DNA of 64,000 nucleotides from Trachythela sp. YZ-2020. Lineage: Eukaryota > Cnidaria > Anthozoa > Malacalcyonacea > Clavulariidae. Both the position numbers and the translations under genes were made by a program. Every line of letters starts with the position of its first letter. Positions within the stretch are counted from its first letter, which is position 1. Location of the stretch: the NCBI GenBank assembly GCA_016169945.1, contig JADLSH010000373.1, positions 1,984,001-2,048,000 of the forward strand. Direction: 5' to 3'. Shown here in pieces: positions 11,839-22,960 of this stretch. The notes beneath the pieces are model-generated. The model worked only from the letters and a program-made list of their open reading frames with translations, was not told where the DNA came from and made no database searches.

Positions 11839-14062
11839 ATGGCGTCGACAAAATACACTCGCTCTTTTCCAAATGATCTTTGGAATGACGCTTTAGCAAG
11901 TGTTTGTTCTGTGTTTACCATCAAAGATCTTTATTCAGAGCAAAAAGAAGCCTTGGAGAACTTTTTTGCTGGTAAACATGTGTATGTCAATCTGCCAACC
12001 GCGTTTGGAAAATCATTGATTTACCAAGCTATTCCAGTTATGGATGATTACGTCAAACGTCGAACAAAACGTAGCGGAATAATTGTCGTAATCTCGCCTT
12101 TAAAGTCTTTGATGATTGAGCAGGTCGCATTTTTAAATAGCATCGGTTTGCCGTCGGTTTCTCTAACTGATGCTGACTGTGAAAATGTAAAGATGATCCA
12201 AGATGTTATCCATGGGAAGTATTCACATGTTTATTCCTCGCCTGAATGCCTTCTTTCCATCAGCGTTTGGAGGGTATATTTGCATCTGAGCAGTTTAAAG
12301 AAAACCTTATTGGTGTTGCAATCGATGAAGCACACTGTATAAGTCAATGGTAAGTTGTAAATATATTAGCAAACATGCAAGAACTGTATGTAAATATGTT
12401 TGTAAAACAGACTTGCATATGAGTTTGAAATAGCTGTTGAAATAGTTAGGTCTTACAATGTATATATTCCCACTTGGATTATACAAACCCTAACATCCTA
12501 ATGTTGCTGAAGTAGCCTGCTTACAGGCTATATTATATTCTGGTAAAATTGTTTGCATGTAAACCAACTGAAAATAACCTAGTTTGTATTTGTGCATTTA
12601 CTGCACAGTACACTTGCACATTGCATAGTGAATGAGCAAGCCAGTGAATGATATAAAATAGAATATATACAATTCTTTGTTCTTTGTAGGGGAATGTCCA
12701 ATAGTGAACGAGGGATAAAAAAGATTCCGTTCCGGAAGTGGTATGGAAATCTTGGTGAGCTGATGTCTCTTGTTCCAAGTAACACCAATTTTGTGGTCCT
12801 CACTGCCACCGCAGGAAACGACTGATTGTATTTTTGAAAGTTTAAAGTTACCACCAAAGAAAACCCATACTGTGAAGCAAAGTCCTGATCGCCACAACCT
12901 ACGATACAGTGTCCAGTACATTGATAATAATATACCCTTGAAGATGGTTTTTGCTGGCCTCCTCAATGAAATGAATGAGAAAGGAGTGGAAGCGGACCGA
13001 ACATTGATATACTGTCAAACCCGAAAGCACTGCGGTTTATTATATCGTTTATTCGAGATACATCTGAAAGATAAATTTTACCATGGCTGTGCTAAACCCA
13101 AGAATCGAGTTGTTGAAATGTATCATGCGTCAACTCCTGATAATGTGAAAAAGCATATAATTGAAAATCTTAGTGATGAAAGTGGGCATATACGCATCTT
13201 AATCTCCACAATTGCATTCGGGATGGGTGTTAATTGTAAAAGCGTTCATCGTGTTGTACATTTTGGGCCTTCTAAAAATATGGAATGTTATGTGCAAGAG
13301 AGTGGTCGAGCCGGTCGGGATGGAAAGCCAAGTAATTGCATCATCCTTTATAATGGATTGCTAGCTAGTTATTCAACCCCTAAAATGAAGAAACTCCTCG
13401 CTAATGAAACATCAGAATGTTTGCGTCAATTGATATTTGCAGATTTCAATATAGGTAGCTCTCATTTTGACTTACCTCATCAGTGTTGTGATGTTTGTGC
13501 ACAAACATGTCACTGTGGTAACAGTGATTGTGAAAAAATACCAGTCATAAGTTGTGATCAAGATGATGATGATGACAATGATATTCCAACAATTATCCGA
13601 TCAGTGACATCAGAAGATAAGGCAACACTGAAAAGTCTTCTAATGTCATATAAAATGCAACTGATAGAGATGGAGGTGAACACTATGACCTCCTTTGTTG
13701 GCATTCGCAATGTATTTCTTGAATTTGGGGGAATGCAGATCTCCCAAGTCCTCAACACATGCCACAAACTATTCACAATTGATGACGTAATTGAGAATGT
13801 GGAAATTTGGAGGAAAAATCATGCTCTAGGAATTTTAGAAGCTATTAAACATGTTTTTAATGACATTGACATAGATTTGGATTTGTCTGCAGTTGAGGAT
13901 GAGGGATTGGACATTGACATGGATTGGGAAGAAGTCCGGGATGATTCTAGTTTTCTGAACATGGACAATTCGCAATCTATGGAGTGGAACCAAACAGACA
14001 CCTCTGCAGACACTACTTTAGTGGAAAACCGTAGTGACTTCTTCGAAGCTTTAGTACAGTAA
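11839..14062 (+). pseudogene. RecQ-type DNA helicase of element B (two frameshifts)
   Basis: Exon 1 (11839-12349) has the RecQ Q-motif (YSEQKEAL, residues 32-39), motif I as TAFGKS (residues 54-59), motif Ia (VVISPLKSL) and, after a frameshift near 12260, motif II ([12 protein letters not shown]). It ends at a good donor. Exon 2 starts near 12690 (acceptor TTTGTAG) with WGMSNSERG. Motif III (LTATA) is followed by another one-base shift near 12815. Motif IV ([12 protein letters not shown]), motif V ([14 protein letters not shown]), motif VI ([10 protein letters not shown]) and a small Cys cluster ([16 protein letters not shown]) follow. Total about 720 residues. It lacks the RQC and HRDC regions of host BLM/WRN and has an acidic C-terminus instead. 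Motif I reads TAFGKS where I would expect TGFGKS or TGSGKS. Family knowledge: 3'-5' unwinding driven by ATP. Inferred role: processing transposition intermediates. Confidence 0.88.
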
Positions 14063-15079
14063 GTACATAATTATTGACATTTCATTGGCAGAACAAGGCC
14101 GCAAATCACTGTAGGACATTGGACAATGTCCGTCTAAATTTGGCAAATGTCCGAGCAAAAGTAAGTTTGATAGGACATTGGTCCGATCATACAAAAAATG
14201 TCACTTTATACATCTCTTGCTGTGACAAAATCCGATTTCAAATTCACTCAATTTGCATTTTGCAATAAAATTTATGAGGCATTCTAGCATTTTACTTAAG
14301 TTAATGTCGCTGGAATGGCTATACATTCTTGTCTTGTGACTTATATATGTATGTATGTATGTACGTGACATATATATGTCCGACCAAAATTAAAAATGAT
14401 CGGACAAATGTCCTGTGAAGTCAAATATTTATTTGCGACCCAACTATCAAATTTTATTCACGCCAACTATTAACATTAATAGGTGCAACATTTACTTTAG
14501 GAGAGATCTAACTTGGGTATCAACACCTATTACCCACAGAAGAGGGCTTGACACAATTTGCAATTTGCCTCTAGACCATGGGTCGCCTGACCATCTTGTG
14601 GCCGGGATGTCTGATTGGTTGATTAGGCATGAGATATTTCTATTGGTTGCTTAAAAATAGCAAAGCCAAAATGACAACTGCCAAAGTCATATTTAAGGTT
14701 TTATCAAATTTAGTGTCAATCATATTTATCTCTGTCAATGCATAAACATTAACATGTGGATGGCCCATGGATTAAGCACAAATTGTGTCAAGCCTTATTC
14801 CAATAATAGAGATTGATACTCAGCAGATTGGGGGAGATCCTTCCTTAAAAATTCAGGCTGCAATAAGGCTAACTTGACCAATAAAATGCAAGAGTCTTAA
14901 AGCTATAAATGCATTGAGTTGCATTGCACCTTGAAAGGTTACTTTTGTAAATAGACTCCAGATGATATCAATCAGTATCACATGTAAAATACAGATTACT
15001 GTAGGTGTGTTGCAATTAAATTTAACATAAATTATCAGTGTGCTGCTAAAAGGTTAATGCAACCAGAGTACAAGGTTTT
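14063..15079. other. Convergent intergenic gap in element B
   Basis: About 1 kb between the two convergent stop regions. It holds a short (ATGT)n tract near 14347-14364 and an imperfect inverted repeat (listed separately), but no gene. Confidence 0.6.
14501..14840. repeat. Imperfect inverted repeat / MITE candidate
   Basis: The left arm has GAGATCTAACTTGGGTATC, GGGCTTGACACAATTTG and CCATGGGTCG; the right arm contains diverged complements in the mirrored order, ending GGGGGAGATCC. Arms are about 90 bp each with a loop of about 160 bp. No target duplication is clear. Confidence 0.5.
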
Positions 15080-17205
15080 CTACCTAGCCTTTCTATGTAG
15101 GATCATATATTGTTTATGATCATTGATCCAACTAAAGTATTTTTTCAAGTTAAAGCCAGATAATAAAGTTGGCTCAACTTTTGAGAAGCAACCATAACTT
15201 CTACCAGGTGTTATGGTCAACGCATTCTGTGATAAAAGTTCACCGATTATCTTTTCCATGTCAGCCTTTTCCGACTTGCGAACATGCTTCCCTGATCTTT
15301 TATACAACAACATTGATTCATCAAAATTGTCTGTGAGTTGCTTTGTTATCCCCAATGCATGGCAGATTCGGGCGATAGACTTTTTGCTGGCATTGGGACC
15401 TAGCTTTTTCACAACGTCCTTGAAAACTCTGTTGATAAATTCTAGGGCAAGATCTAGAGGAATGTTGCCACCCATTTTATTCTTGCGTTTGGAAAATCTG
15501 TTCCAAATAAGTTGATAGGCAGCTTTTGGACTCAAAAGCGCATTTATCTGGAAGAGCAGATAAAGGCCTTCCAAAGCATACTTATAGCTACCTTTGTCAT
15601 GATGTAGATACAATAAAGAAATTTCCAATTTCTAATAATTCTAGCACCATCACCTTCTGAAATTGCATCAAAGAAATTTAGGATGACCATACCATAATCG
15701 AGGAGAGCTTTCTGATAGTTATACATGTCATCTTGAACAATATCATCATGGATTTCAGTGAGAAGAGGTTGCTCTTGTATACTGACAGGTGGACTATGAG
15801 ACTGTTCGTGACTTTGTCTCCACTTTCCATCAGATTGGAAAGTTTTCTTGCAACCTGGAAAACGACACTTGTACCGACCGTCAAGTGTTCTATCCTTTGA
15901 ATCGAAGCTCTCTCTTCCAACTGTTTGACTGCTTTAGCAATTTTCTTGTGCTTTACTTCGTCAGGATGTACTTATCAACAATGGAAGTGGATAACTTTGT
16001 CAAATACTCTTTCTTATCTTTGTTATTCCATGTTTCTACATTGTTCAAGGTATCTGGCTCTTTTTCTAAGCTTTCCATTCCTAATTCAATCATGCCAGCA
16101 GCAACAACACGTGACTGGATTTCCAGGGTAAAGAAACGGCGGTTGGCATTAACCGCTGAATCTACATCCTTCTTAACAGAGCGACGATTGATAAGGTTTC
16201 TATCACTAAACATGGTGCATTTATCAGCTGCGGACACTGGGTTGTACAAATGGGAAAATAGCACCTGTTAGGAAAAATTTGTAGACATTAGAATACAGTA
16301 ATCCTAAAAGAATATTTTTATAGATTCAGTTATAATAATTTGTTATTTTCAGTCGTTTAACAATAAAGCCCTGGGCAAACTAGGAAACAATGTCGCGAAA
16401 ACATTGTTTCTTGCCAATGTTTCGCCATGTTTCCAAGATCGGGCAAACACTAGGAAACATTAATGAGAAACATATGGAAACATCAAATGTTGCTGAATTC
16501 GAAAACATTTTTGCTTTTTTAAGGCTTGGGAGGCTTATAGTCGGAGGTTTACGGTATTGTACTTTTTGTATTTACTGTTTCATAATTTTCATAATATTAC
16601 AAAGGTAGGGCATTTGAACGCTTAATTTCTTGTTACAGTGGGGCATGTGAAGACATTTGTTGCATAGGGGGTGGAGAATTTGATAAGTCAAATTTCAAAA
16701 AGTTTAAATTCCCAGGGTTGGCCCAGGGGAGGAGGGAGGCCATGCTGAAATTTTCGAATTGGTCAGTACATAATTGGACACTAATCATAATTCCATGCAC
16801 ATCGATATTATTTGTACACTATTATATACATACATTCAGGGCTTTGTTTCCAGCATGCCAATCGGCAATCTCACAATGCAAACCATCCATTCTCTCTTCA
16901 GGGGTGAAGCCGTTGATAAGAGTCATGTGGGCATTCACAACTCGTTCAACTGTCAGTTGATCACCAACAATTCCTTGGCTACAATACTTTCGTTCATCTC
17001 CTTCTCCAGCGTAAGGGACATATTGGTGGAGCTCCTTCAAAATCTTCTGAATTCCATCAGCATCATTCTCACTCTCAAATATTACTCCCATGAAAGTCTA
17101 AAAATTAAAACGTCAGAAAATTAAAGCATGCAATTATAACCTTTTTTGTCATATACATTATAATGCAATATATTGAACAGTATTTGCTACATACTGAGAG
17201 ACATA

Positions 17206-17465
17206 TTAACCCATTAAGCGCCAGGGCTCTCCCCTTGACGAGTAAAATCGTCTGGCGTTAGACATAGTAAAATACTCTGGCGTTAGACATAGTAAAATAC
17301 TAAAGTAGGGTGCATCAGGGTGCAATGCGACTCAATGGGTTAACTAGACACATGGGCAGATAGGCCAGTTAACTAACCCATTCAGTAGCAATGTGCCAAA
17401 ATGTGCACAACTTTATCATTTTACCCTGCCTAACACCAGATGATTTTACTGGACAAGGAGAGAGT
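17206..17465. repeat. TTAACCCATTAAG palindromic-ended dispersed repeat in a DUF6589 intron
   Basis: 17206-17344 starts TTAACCCATTAAGCGCCAG and ends CTCAATGGGTTAA, with a duplicated internal TCTGGCGTTAGACATAGT. A second copy in the opposite orientation follows at about 17376-17465. Relatives occur at 23861-24102, 45311-45385, 49428-49520 and 56530-56880. Confidence 0.75.
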
Positions 17466-18207
17466 CTTGCAGCTTAATATAGGTTGATAGACAAATACTT
17501 ACTGAATTTGTTGACTTTGCCATCTCTTTACTGTACTTATGAGGGATGTGTTTTTGGACAACATCTTTGGCAAAAGCAAGACAGCGAATATTCTCGACCA
17601 GAATCCTTTGAACAAGGGTGATATAATTGTCTCGTTGAGCTTTCTGTTCAATATAGTTGGGAATACATTTTCCGTTTTCCATCTTAAGAATACCATCCAA
17701 TGTAGGCGTTGTACTTAAATGATTTCCAGAAACTCGATTAGTTGTTGCATTTACTGTGACATAATGTTTATCAACATTTTGATGTTCTTCTGTCATGTAG
17801 TGCACGGTTTGATGGTAATCAACATTATCAATAGTAAGCTTGAATCCCGGGGATGGCTTAGGAGTAGTACTTGTTGAAACTTCCTCTTGTGAAGAATATT
17901 GCTCCTTATTAATCACCTCTGCAAACCATTTGCAATCAGTTTGGACCATTTCTTTCACTGCATTATCGTAGCCCTTTCCAAATTCTTCCAATTTCTTGTA
18001 AAGGTGTGTTGGTGAAGTCACTAATCGTAATGGGGCAAATCTGGACATAACAGGCTTTAAAAAAGAAAATATACTAAATACAGAACAATTACTAGAAACT
18101 AGGATGTGTACTCTTGGCCACATTGCAACATGGTACCTTGTCAAAATACTACCAAAATGCAGTCACAAGAGTAAAATCTCAATGCCCCTGCTTTCCCTTT
18201 CCTTCAT

Positions 18208-18366
18208 TGGCACCACCAGCTCGATAATTTGGGGGGGGGGAGAATATTCATATCTTTATGCTCTGCATTATTAATTTCTTTTGAAATTGATTGTTTTCAT
18301 GGTCTTTGAACATGAATATATGAATATTTGCCACCCCCCCCCAATTATTGAACTAGCAGTGGCACT
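18208..18366. repeat. Small inverted-repeat element (MITE) in first intron of DUF6589 gene
   Basis: The left end reads TGGCACCACCAGCTCGATAA plus a G run and AATATTCATA. The right end mirrors this with TATGAATATT, a C run and TTGAACTAGCAGTGGCA. About 160 bp, 45-bp imperfect arms. Confidence 0.65.
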
Positions 18367-19454
18367 GCTAAACCCTTCCACTGGCTATAACATACAATCT
18401 GTATACAGTATGGTAGGTCAAAATAAAAAAGTGAATAGACTTACTGCCCAGTTTGAATGGTATAAGAATATACCCAACATTAACTGCACTGCATTCATGT
18501 AGGGAGATCTGTTTCGGAGAAGAACAGACGCAGCCATCCCAACTGCAGGAATCCATGAGCACTTCTCTGTTTTCTTATTGTTGCAGCCACCAGCTACCAA
18601 GACAGAATAAAATAGTGGGGCCCTCTTTTCCAGCTCTTCATTCTCTCGCCCAAACGAAAAGTCAAGCATTTTCTGCTTTGATGGAGAACGCAAACAACTT
18701 GGGTTTTTCCTGGAACACAGATTCGAGCATTCTTTATCAATCTCTTGCAACATGAAAACAGTTAGGTGCTTTCGGATATGTTTACTTCTCCACGCTGCGT
18801 TTGCCATTTGCTTGAACGTGCCACGAACTAGCATTTTTCCCAATGACTCTAAGTCTGGATGCAAGCTTTTCTCCACTGTTTTGGAAGGCCATGCTACTTT
18901 GACATTCACATACGTTTTGACTGGTCGGGGTTCTTTAACGGGAGTTGAGTGAGCTTGTACAACAGGTTGAGCAGAGTTAGGAAAATTAGCACAAAACTCT
19001 AAATATGTCGGAGTATCGACTGTTTTTTCCAGCGCCGGCGGTGTTGTTGGTCTAACGGCGTTTGTCAAACTCGCTCGTTTCGCTGGTGGCTCAACCGCTG
19101 TTCCTTCTTGCCCTCTTGTAAGTTTCCCTTTTTGAAATAGACTGCTCAGCTCTGCTACAATGTTTTTTTCTTGAGAAATCAAGCTCTCTCTCTTTTGTAG
19201 TTTGTCCAAACACTGACGGCAAATGTATGGAGAAGAATCTAATACCTCGAACGGCAATTGCTGAATGGCTTCTTTAATGTTGAATTTAGACTTGCCGATG
19301 ATTAAATATCTTTCGTGTTTAAGTTTAATCACACGGAAACACAAAATACAACAAATATTGGCTTCTGAATATGAAACAGAATGTGCGTCCCCCATGAATA
19401 TTTATGACCGGAAATATTTTTGAGCTATTAATTTATTTAATTATGCACGAAGTT

Positions 19455-19540
19455 GTCATACGTCACGGAACACGATTATGCCTGCAGTTTAGCAGACTGG
19501 AATAATCCCCCCTTGGAAATTCCAGGCGGCAAGCAGGCTA
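19455..19540 (-). repeat. Element B right terminal inverted repeat (86 bp)
   Basis: Complement of the left repeat with no mismatch. Followed by CCTTCTTCC. The DUF6589 start codon (19395) lies 59 bp inside, so the repeat probably overlaps both promoters. Confidence 0.97.
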
Positions 19541-20581
19541 CCTTCTTCCTTGTCAGAGCCAGCAAACACATCTAACTCTCCACTCGCTTTGCGATGCCAC
19601 ACTGACGATTTCTTCTCATTTGTAAATAATACGTCTGAGCCAAACTTTGTTAGCACGCACAGTTGATTTAGGAGCCGAACAAGCAACCTGCATTCACCAT
19701 TCTCTGCGTTAATTTGTACGATTCCTTGGCAATGAGAAATTAATATGCTTCTGTCGCAAAGACACATGCTGTTGATCTTAAGCCAGTCAGGTTTGTACTG
19801 AACAATCACTTGCTCATAAACACCTTTTAGGCCGACACCGTCTTTTTCCACTTGAAAGGAAACTATAGCTTTTTTAGTATTCTCAGCAGCATAATAGCAG
19901 TTCACTTGCAACGCATAGCATGGCATAGCATAGCGTAAAAGTAGGGTTAACTGTCACGGTCCCAGAAGTGAATTGCGCCAGTAGTGACATGGTTCTCGGA
20001 ATATTTAGCCTTCAGCGTTCGGATGTACGTTAACAATCTAGCCCTGATCTCTGCGACGGTTCCAATAGATCGTACATGGAGTTTCTCCGCCTGTTCGATG
20101 ACGTCTTTTTTCTTCCTAAGTTTGGAGATGATGGTCTTGATGGAAATCGATCCTTCTATGAACTCTATAGCTTTGATAGGACCACTGTGAGAGAGGAGAA
20201 AGATGATCCCGTCAGAGCAATGAATCTCTTTGGCCTTGAGATTTCTGGCAATAGGAGAGATCTTGTCGACAGGGCTATGAAGGCGGGCCTTGAACAGAGT
20301 GGACACGGAACTCTTCACGTCGTACGACAAGAAGGCAATCCAACCATACGAAGGAATAGCAATACTTATAGGCGATGGATACATACCAAGTTGATTGTCC
20401 GATGAGTACTTGTCTAACTCGGGTATAATTGTGTGGCAGACATAATGTTATGATCCCCACAAAATCCTTAAGATCCAAAAATATCCTAAACATGTTGAGA
20501 TTCCAAAACAAGGCAAGGCATCGGGGTCCTCGAGCAAGGTTAGGGCGAAGCAAAGTATATTAAGCCAATATAAGGATAAAT

Positions 20582-20733
20582 TTACCGAATACCGTGTACT
20601 AAAATGCCAAAAAACCGCATACCGCACGACTAAATAAAACCGAAATACCGCTCTTAAAAAATTATATTACCGAAATACCGCATTAAAAATATCTGAAAAC
20701 CGTAATACCGAAAAAACCCCAATGCCCCCCTCC
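20582..20733. repeat. Element A right end with ACCGxxATACCG words
   Basis: Five or more copies of ACCG(A/C)AATACCG-like words (for example ACCGCATACCGC and ACCGAAATACCGC) precede the terminal CCCCAATGCCCCCCTCC. The density suggests binding sites or a degenerating minisatellite. Confidence 0.65.
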
Positions 20734-21214
20734 AGATGAGTTATTTAAATCATTAATATAAACTAAAAAAAGTAAGGGTCCCAAGACTGAACCTTGTGGT
20801 ACCCCACACACAATATCATTTAGGTCAGATTTTATAGTACCAACAGAAACAAACTGTTTCCTATCATCAAGATAAGAATTGAACCATTTATTTGCGATAC
20901 CTCTAATTCCATAGTGCTGCAATTTAATTATCAAAATGCTATGATCAACGGTATCAAAAGCTTTGCTAAGATCAAGGTATACACCACAAGAGAAAAGCTT
21001 TTCTTCAATGGCTTTTTTAATTTTATCAGTAATAAGTATCAGTGCTTGAGATGTGGAATGATTTTCTCGAAATCCAAACTGTCCATGAAATAAAACATCA
21101 TTTTTTTCAAAAAAATTTAAGCCTAGTATACATCGATTTTTCTAGCAATTTGCTGAATATAGAAAGTAGGGAGATTGGACAATAATTAGATAAATCTATT
21201 GTAGACCCCTTCTT

Positions 21215-21328
21215 ATATATTGGAATAACTTAAGTTTATTAGGAACAGTTCCTGACGAAAATGACCAATTATATATTGGAATAATTTAAGTTTATTAGGA
21301 ACAGTTCCTGACGAAAATGACCAATTAT
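21215..21328. repeat. Tandem duplication (~57 bp x 2) in LINE ORF2
   Basis: TATTGGAATAA...GACCAATTATA occurs twice back to back with one or two differences. It breaks the ORF2 frame between the linker and RT regions. Confidence 0.85.
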
Positions 21329-22960
21329 AAATATAGGTTAAAGGCTCAGATACATTCATTTTTATTGTCTTTAATAGATTTATTGGAATACTAAATGGCC
21401 CAGTTGATTTATCTCATTTTCAATAGCATAAAACTATTACAAAGGAATTTCTAAGGAATTTTTTATATGACAAATTAACCACTGGTATACTTTCAGCAAG
21501 CTTAGTGCCTATGTTAGTAAAATATTCATTAAATTCACTAGCAATAGCAGCAGCATCAGCAATTCTTTCATTTCCCACCTTTATTAATGTTGGGAAGGAA
21601 TAATTTACTTTTTTAAATGTTATTAGTTGCTTAATTCCCTTCCATATTTCCTTGATATTGTATTTTATTAAAAAATAATTATTGTAGTAATTTTTTTTGC
21701 TTATAAGCAATAAATGTTTTAATTTATTCCTAACCAATTTAAATTTAGATAGATAATATCCATTTTTAGACTTAGGATATGACTTGTAAAGCTTGTTTTT
21801 ATTCTTAATTGAAATCTTGAGGCCTTTTGTACTCCATGGTTTGGTTAGCAGCTTCACCTTATTTTTAGACAATTTTTTCAAAGGGACATGTTTCTCAATA
21901 ATTATATTTAGTTTATTAAAAAAAGTATTAAATGCTAAATTCGCATCATCACTATTATAAACAGTTTCCCAATTCACAGCACCAGTTTCTGTAATAAGAT
22001 CTTCTTCATTATAATGGGAATAATCTCTCACAAAGACATAATTTTTGAATATTTTAAAATTCAATTTACTTACGATAAGAAAATTAGGAAGGTGGTCGGA
22101 AATGTCAAATTATATTGCCACTAGTAGTAGAATGATCAATGGAATTAAAATAGATGTTGTCGATCAATGTAGTGGAATGATCAGTAATCCTACTGGGCTG
22201 CAAAATATGAGGTTGAAAAAAGTAAGAAATCATTGTGTTAAGAAATTCATCAGTACCACCATGAGACTCGCAATAAATTAAGGTTAAAATCTCCCATTAA
22301 TACACAATATTTCCTTTCATTTGAAATCTTTTCAATAATGGGAGTAAGATAGTTAGAGAAATTTTCAAGACAACTATGGGGATGTCGATATATCACCAAG
22401 CACACAGTGTTACATTGATTATTTGAATGAATTTCAATTGACAGACATTCAAAGTCATTAGTGGTAGTAGTGAAATCATCTCTAGCATGAAATTTAATTT
22501 TATCTTTAATAAAAAAACCAACTCCTCCAGCATTACAGAAGGTGGTTGGGAAATAAATGAATAATCTGGTATTGAAATATTAGTAAACAGATCCTTACCT
22601 TGCATTATTTTAGTTTCAGAAATACCTATAACATCGAAATCCAAATCAGATAGCAATGACATTAAGCTATCATGATTAGCAGACAGACTTCTTACATTGC
22701 AGTGTAACACAGAGAATGAAGAACAAGTTGTTACCCTGCAGATACTCTGTGCATTTTGGAACTCTGTTGTTGAGTAATATTTAAAATTAACCTCAGGCAA
22801 TAGATGATTTTCCACATCATGACCATCTAAGTTTGGTAAATTCGAAAGTCTAGAAATCAGTTCAAATTTTGGTAATTACATAGTACTTATCCTGTAGATG
22901 ATAATTTCTCCAAATCGGCAACCACATTCATAGCATGTGTAGGGCTAGTTGAATTTTTCC

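Larger units (their letters stand above)
15080..19395 (-). pseudogene. DUF6589 protein of element B, putative transposase (frameshifted last exon)
   Basis: Gene model on the minus strand: exon 1 19395-18445, exon 2 18054-17503, exon 3 17097-16834, exon 4 16259-15080. Introns 1-3 have good GT/AG sites and all junctions are phase 0; total about 980 residues. Exon 1 has two CxxC pairs (CCILC and ICRQC) like a ZAD-type zinc domain. Exon 2 has NVDYHQTVHYMTEEHQN. Exon 3 has IVGDQLTVER, the conserved DUF6589 GDQLT motif. Exon 4 holds a C2H2 finger (C-x4-C-x13-H-x3-H at about 15880-15796), then GDGARIIRNWKF, YKYALEGL and YQLIWNRFSKRKNKMGGNIP, typical of the DUF6589 C-terminus. Exon 4 has one-base shifts near 15955, 15900 and 15620. 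A transposase role is inferred from its place between the TIRs. Confidence 0.87.
11615..19540. mobile_element. Element B: large RecQ-helicase + DUF6589 DNA transposon
   Basis: The 7,926-bp element is bounded by two identical 86-bp inverted repeats (11615-11700 and 19455-19540) that start TAGCCTGCTTGCCGCC. The flanks are the perfect 9-bp duplication CCTTCTTCC (11606-11614 and 19541-19549). Deleting the element plus one duplication restores the coding frame of the gene in element A, which proves insertion. Inside are two convergent multi-exon genes: a RecQ-type helicase from the left end and a DUF6589 protein from the right end, with a 1-kb gap between their 3' ends. Identical TIRs imply a recent insertion, yet both genes carry frameshifts. 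I know of no named superfamily with this gene pair. Confidence 0.93.
10541..20500 (-). pseudogene. Element A gene of unknown function with SAP-like segment, split by element B
   Basis: The minus-strand coding blocks are 20500-20385, 20384-19947 (YPSPISIAIPSYGWIAFLSY; then a SAP-like stretch LHVRSIGTVAEIRARLLTYI), 19926-19550, and then 11614-10541 beyond element B. Across the insertion the frame reads AGSDKEEG then SIDGLVKNCH, and continues with EFDSVVYLCDAQTN, NLLSCMTLDVDNCHSTVH, SRKSWYPKPEETIPF and RSRFGRATRFNNRLLN before a stop. These blocks match a multi-copy cnidarian protein that I know only as uncharacterized. Several frameshifts (near 20480, 19940, 11420 and 11230) and stops are present. 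The copy was probably decaying already and was then split by element B. It may be the transposase of element A, but no catalytic triad is identified. Confidence 0.7.
10054..20733. mobile_element. Element A: TIR element carrying an unknown gene, host of element B
   Basis: The ends are inverted: GGAGGGGGGCATTGGGG begins at 10054 and its complement ends at 20733. The flanking AGAT is present on both sides (10050-10053 and 20734-20737). Deleting the element restores the LINE RT frame (NDLNNSSDLLDFHLF). Without element B its length is about 2.75 kb. Both ends contain several ACCGAAATACCG-like words. I cannot assign a superfamily: a 4-bp duplication with such G-rich ends fits no group that I can name with confidence. 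It carries one decayed gene on the minus strand. Confidence 0.75.
7222..22815 (-). pseudogene. LINE ORF2: endonuclease and reverse transcriptase, split into pieces
   Basis: Endonuclease motifs occur at 22815-22560 (LHCNVRSLSANHDSLMSLL and DFDVIGISETKI). A linker region is open at 22064-21420. RT motifs follow: DLSKAFDTVDHSI near 20960, GVPQGSVLGPLLFLVYINDL near 20800 and FHLFADDSNLFYAHK at 10045-9995, across the element A gap. INIHNWLS joins VNKLSLNVVKSHPV across the hAT gap. The C-terminal region at 7548-7222 ends in RYCGPKAWNSVDESLK. The catalytic FADD motif is intact. Stops and frameshifts occur in the endonuclease and between 21420 and 21000. The protein would supply nicking and reverse transcription for target-primed insertion. 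Confidence 0.8.

Noticed and set aside
11839..14062. Host RecQ/BLM-type DNA repair gene
   Set aside because: Lies between perfect transposon TIRs inside another element, lacks RQC/HRDC regions and has its own tail; it is a transposon gene.
15213..16271. Several plus-strand frames of 70-160 codons
   Set aside because: Antisense shadows of the DUF6589 last exon.
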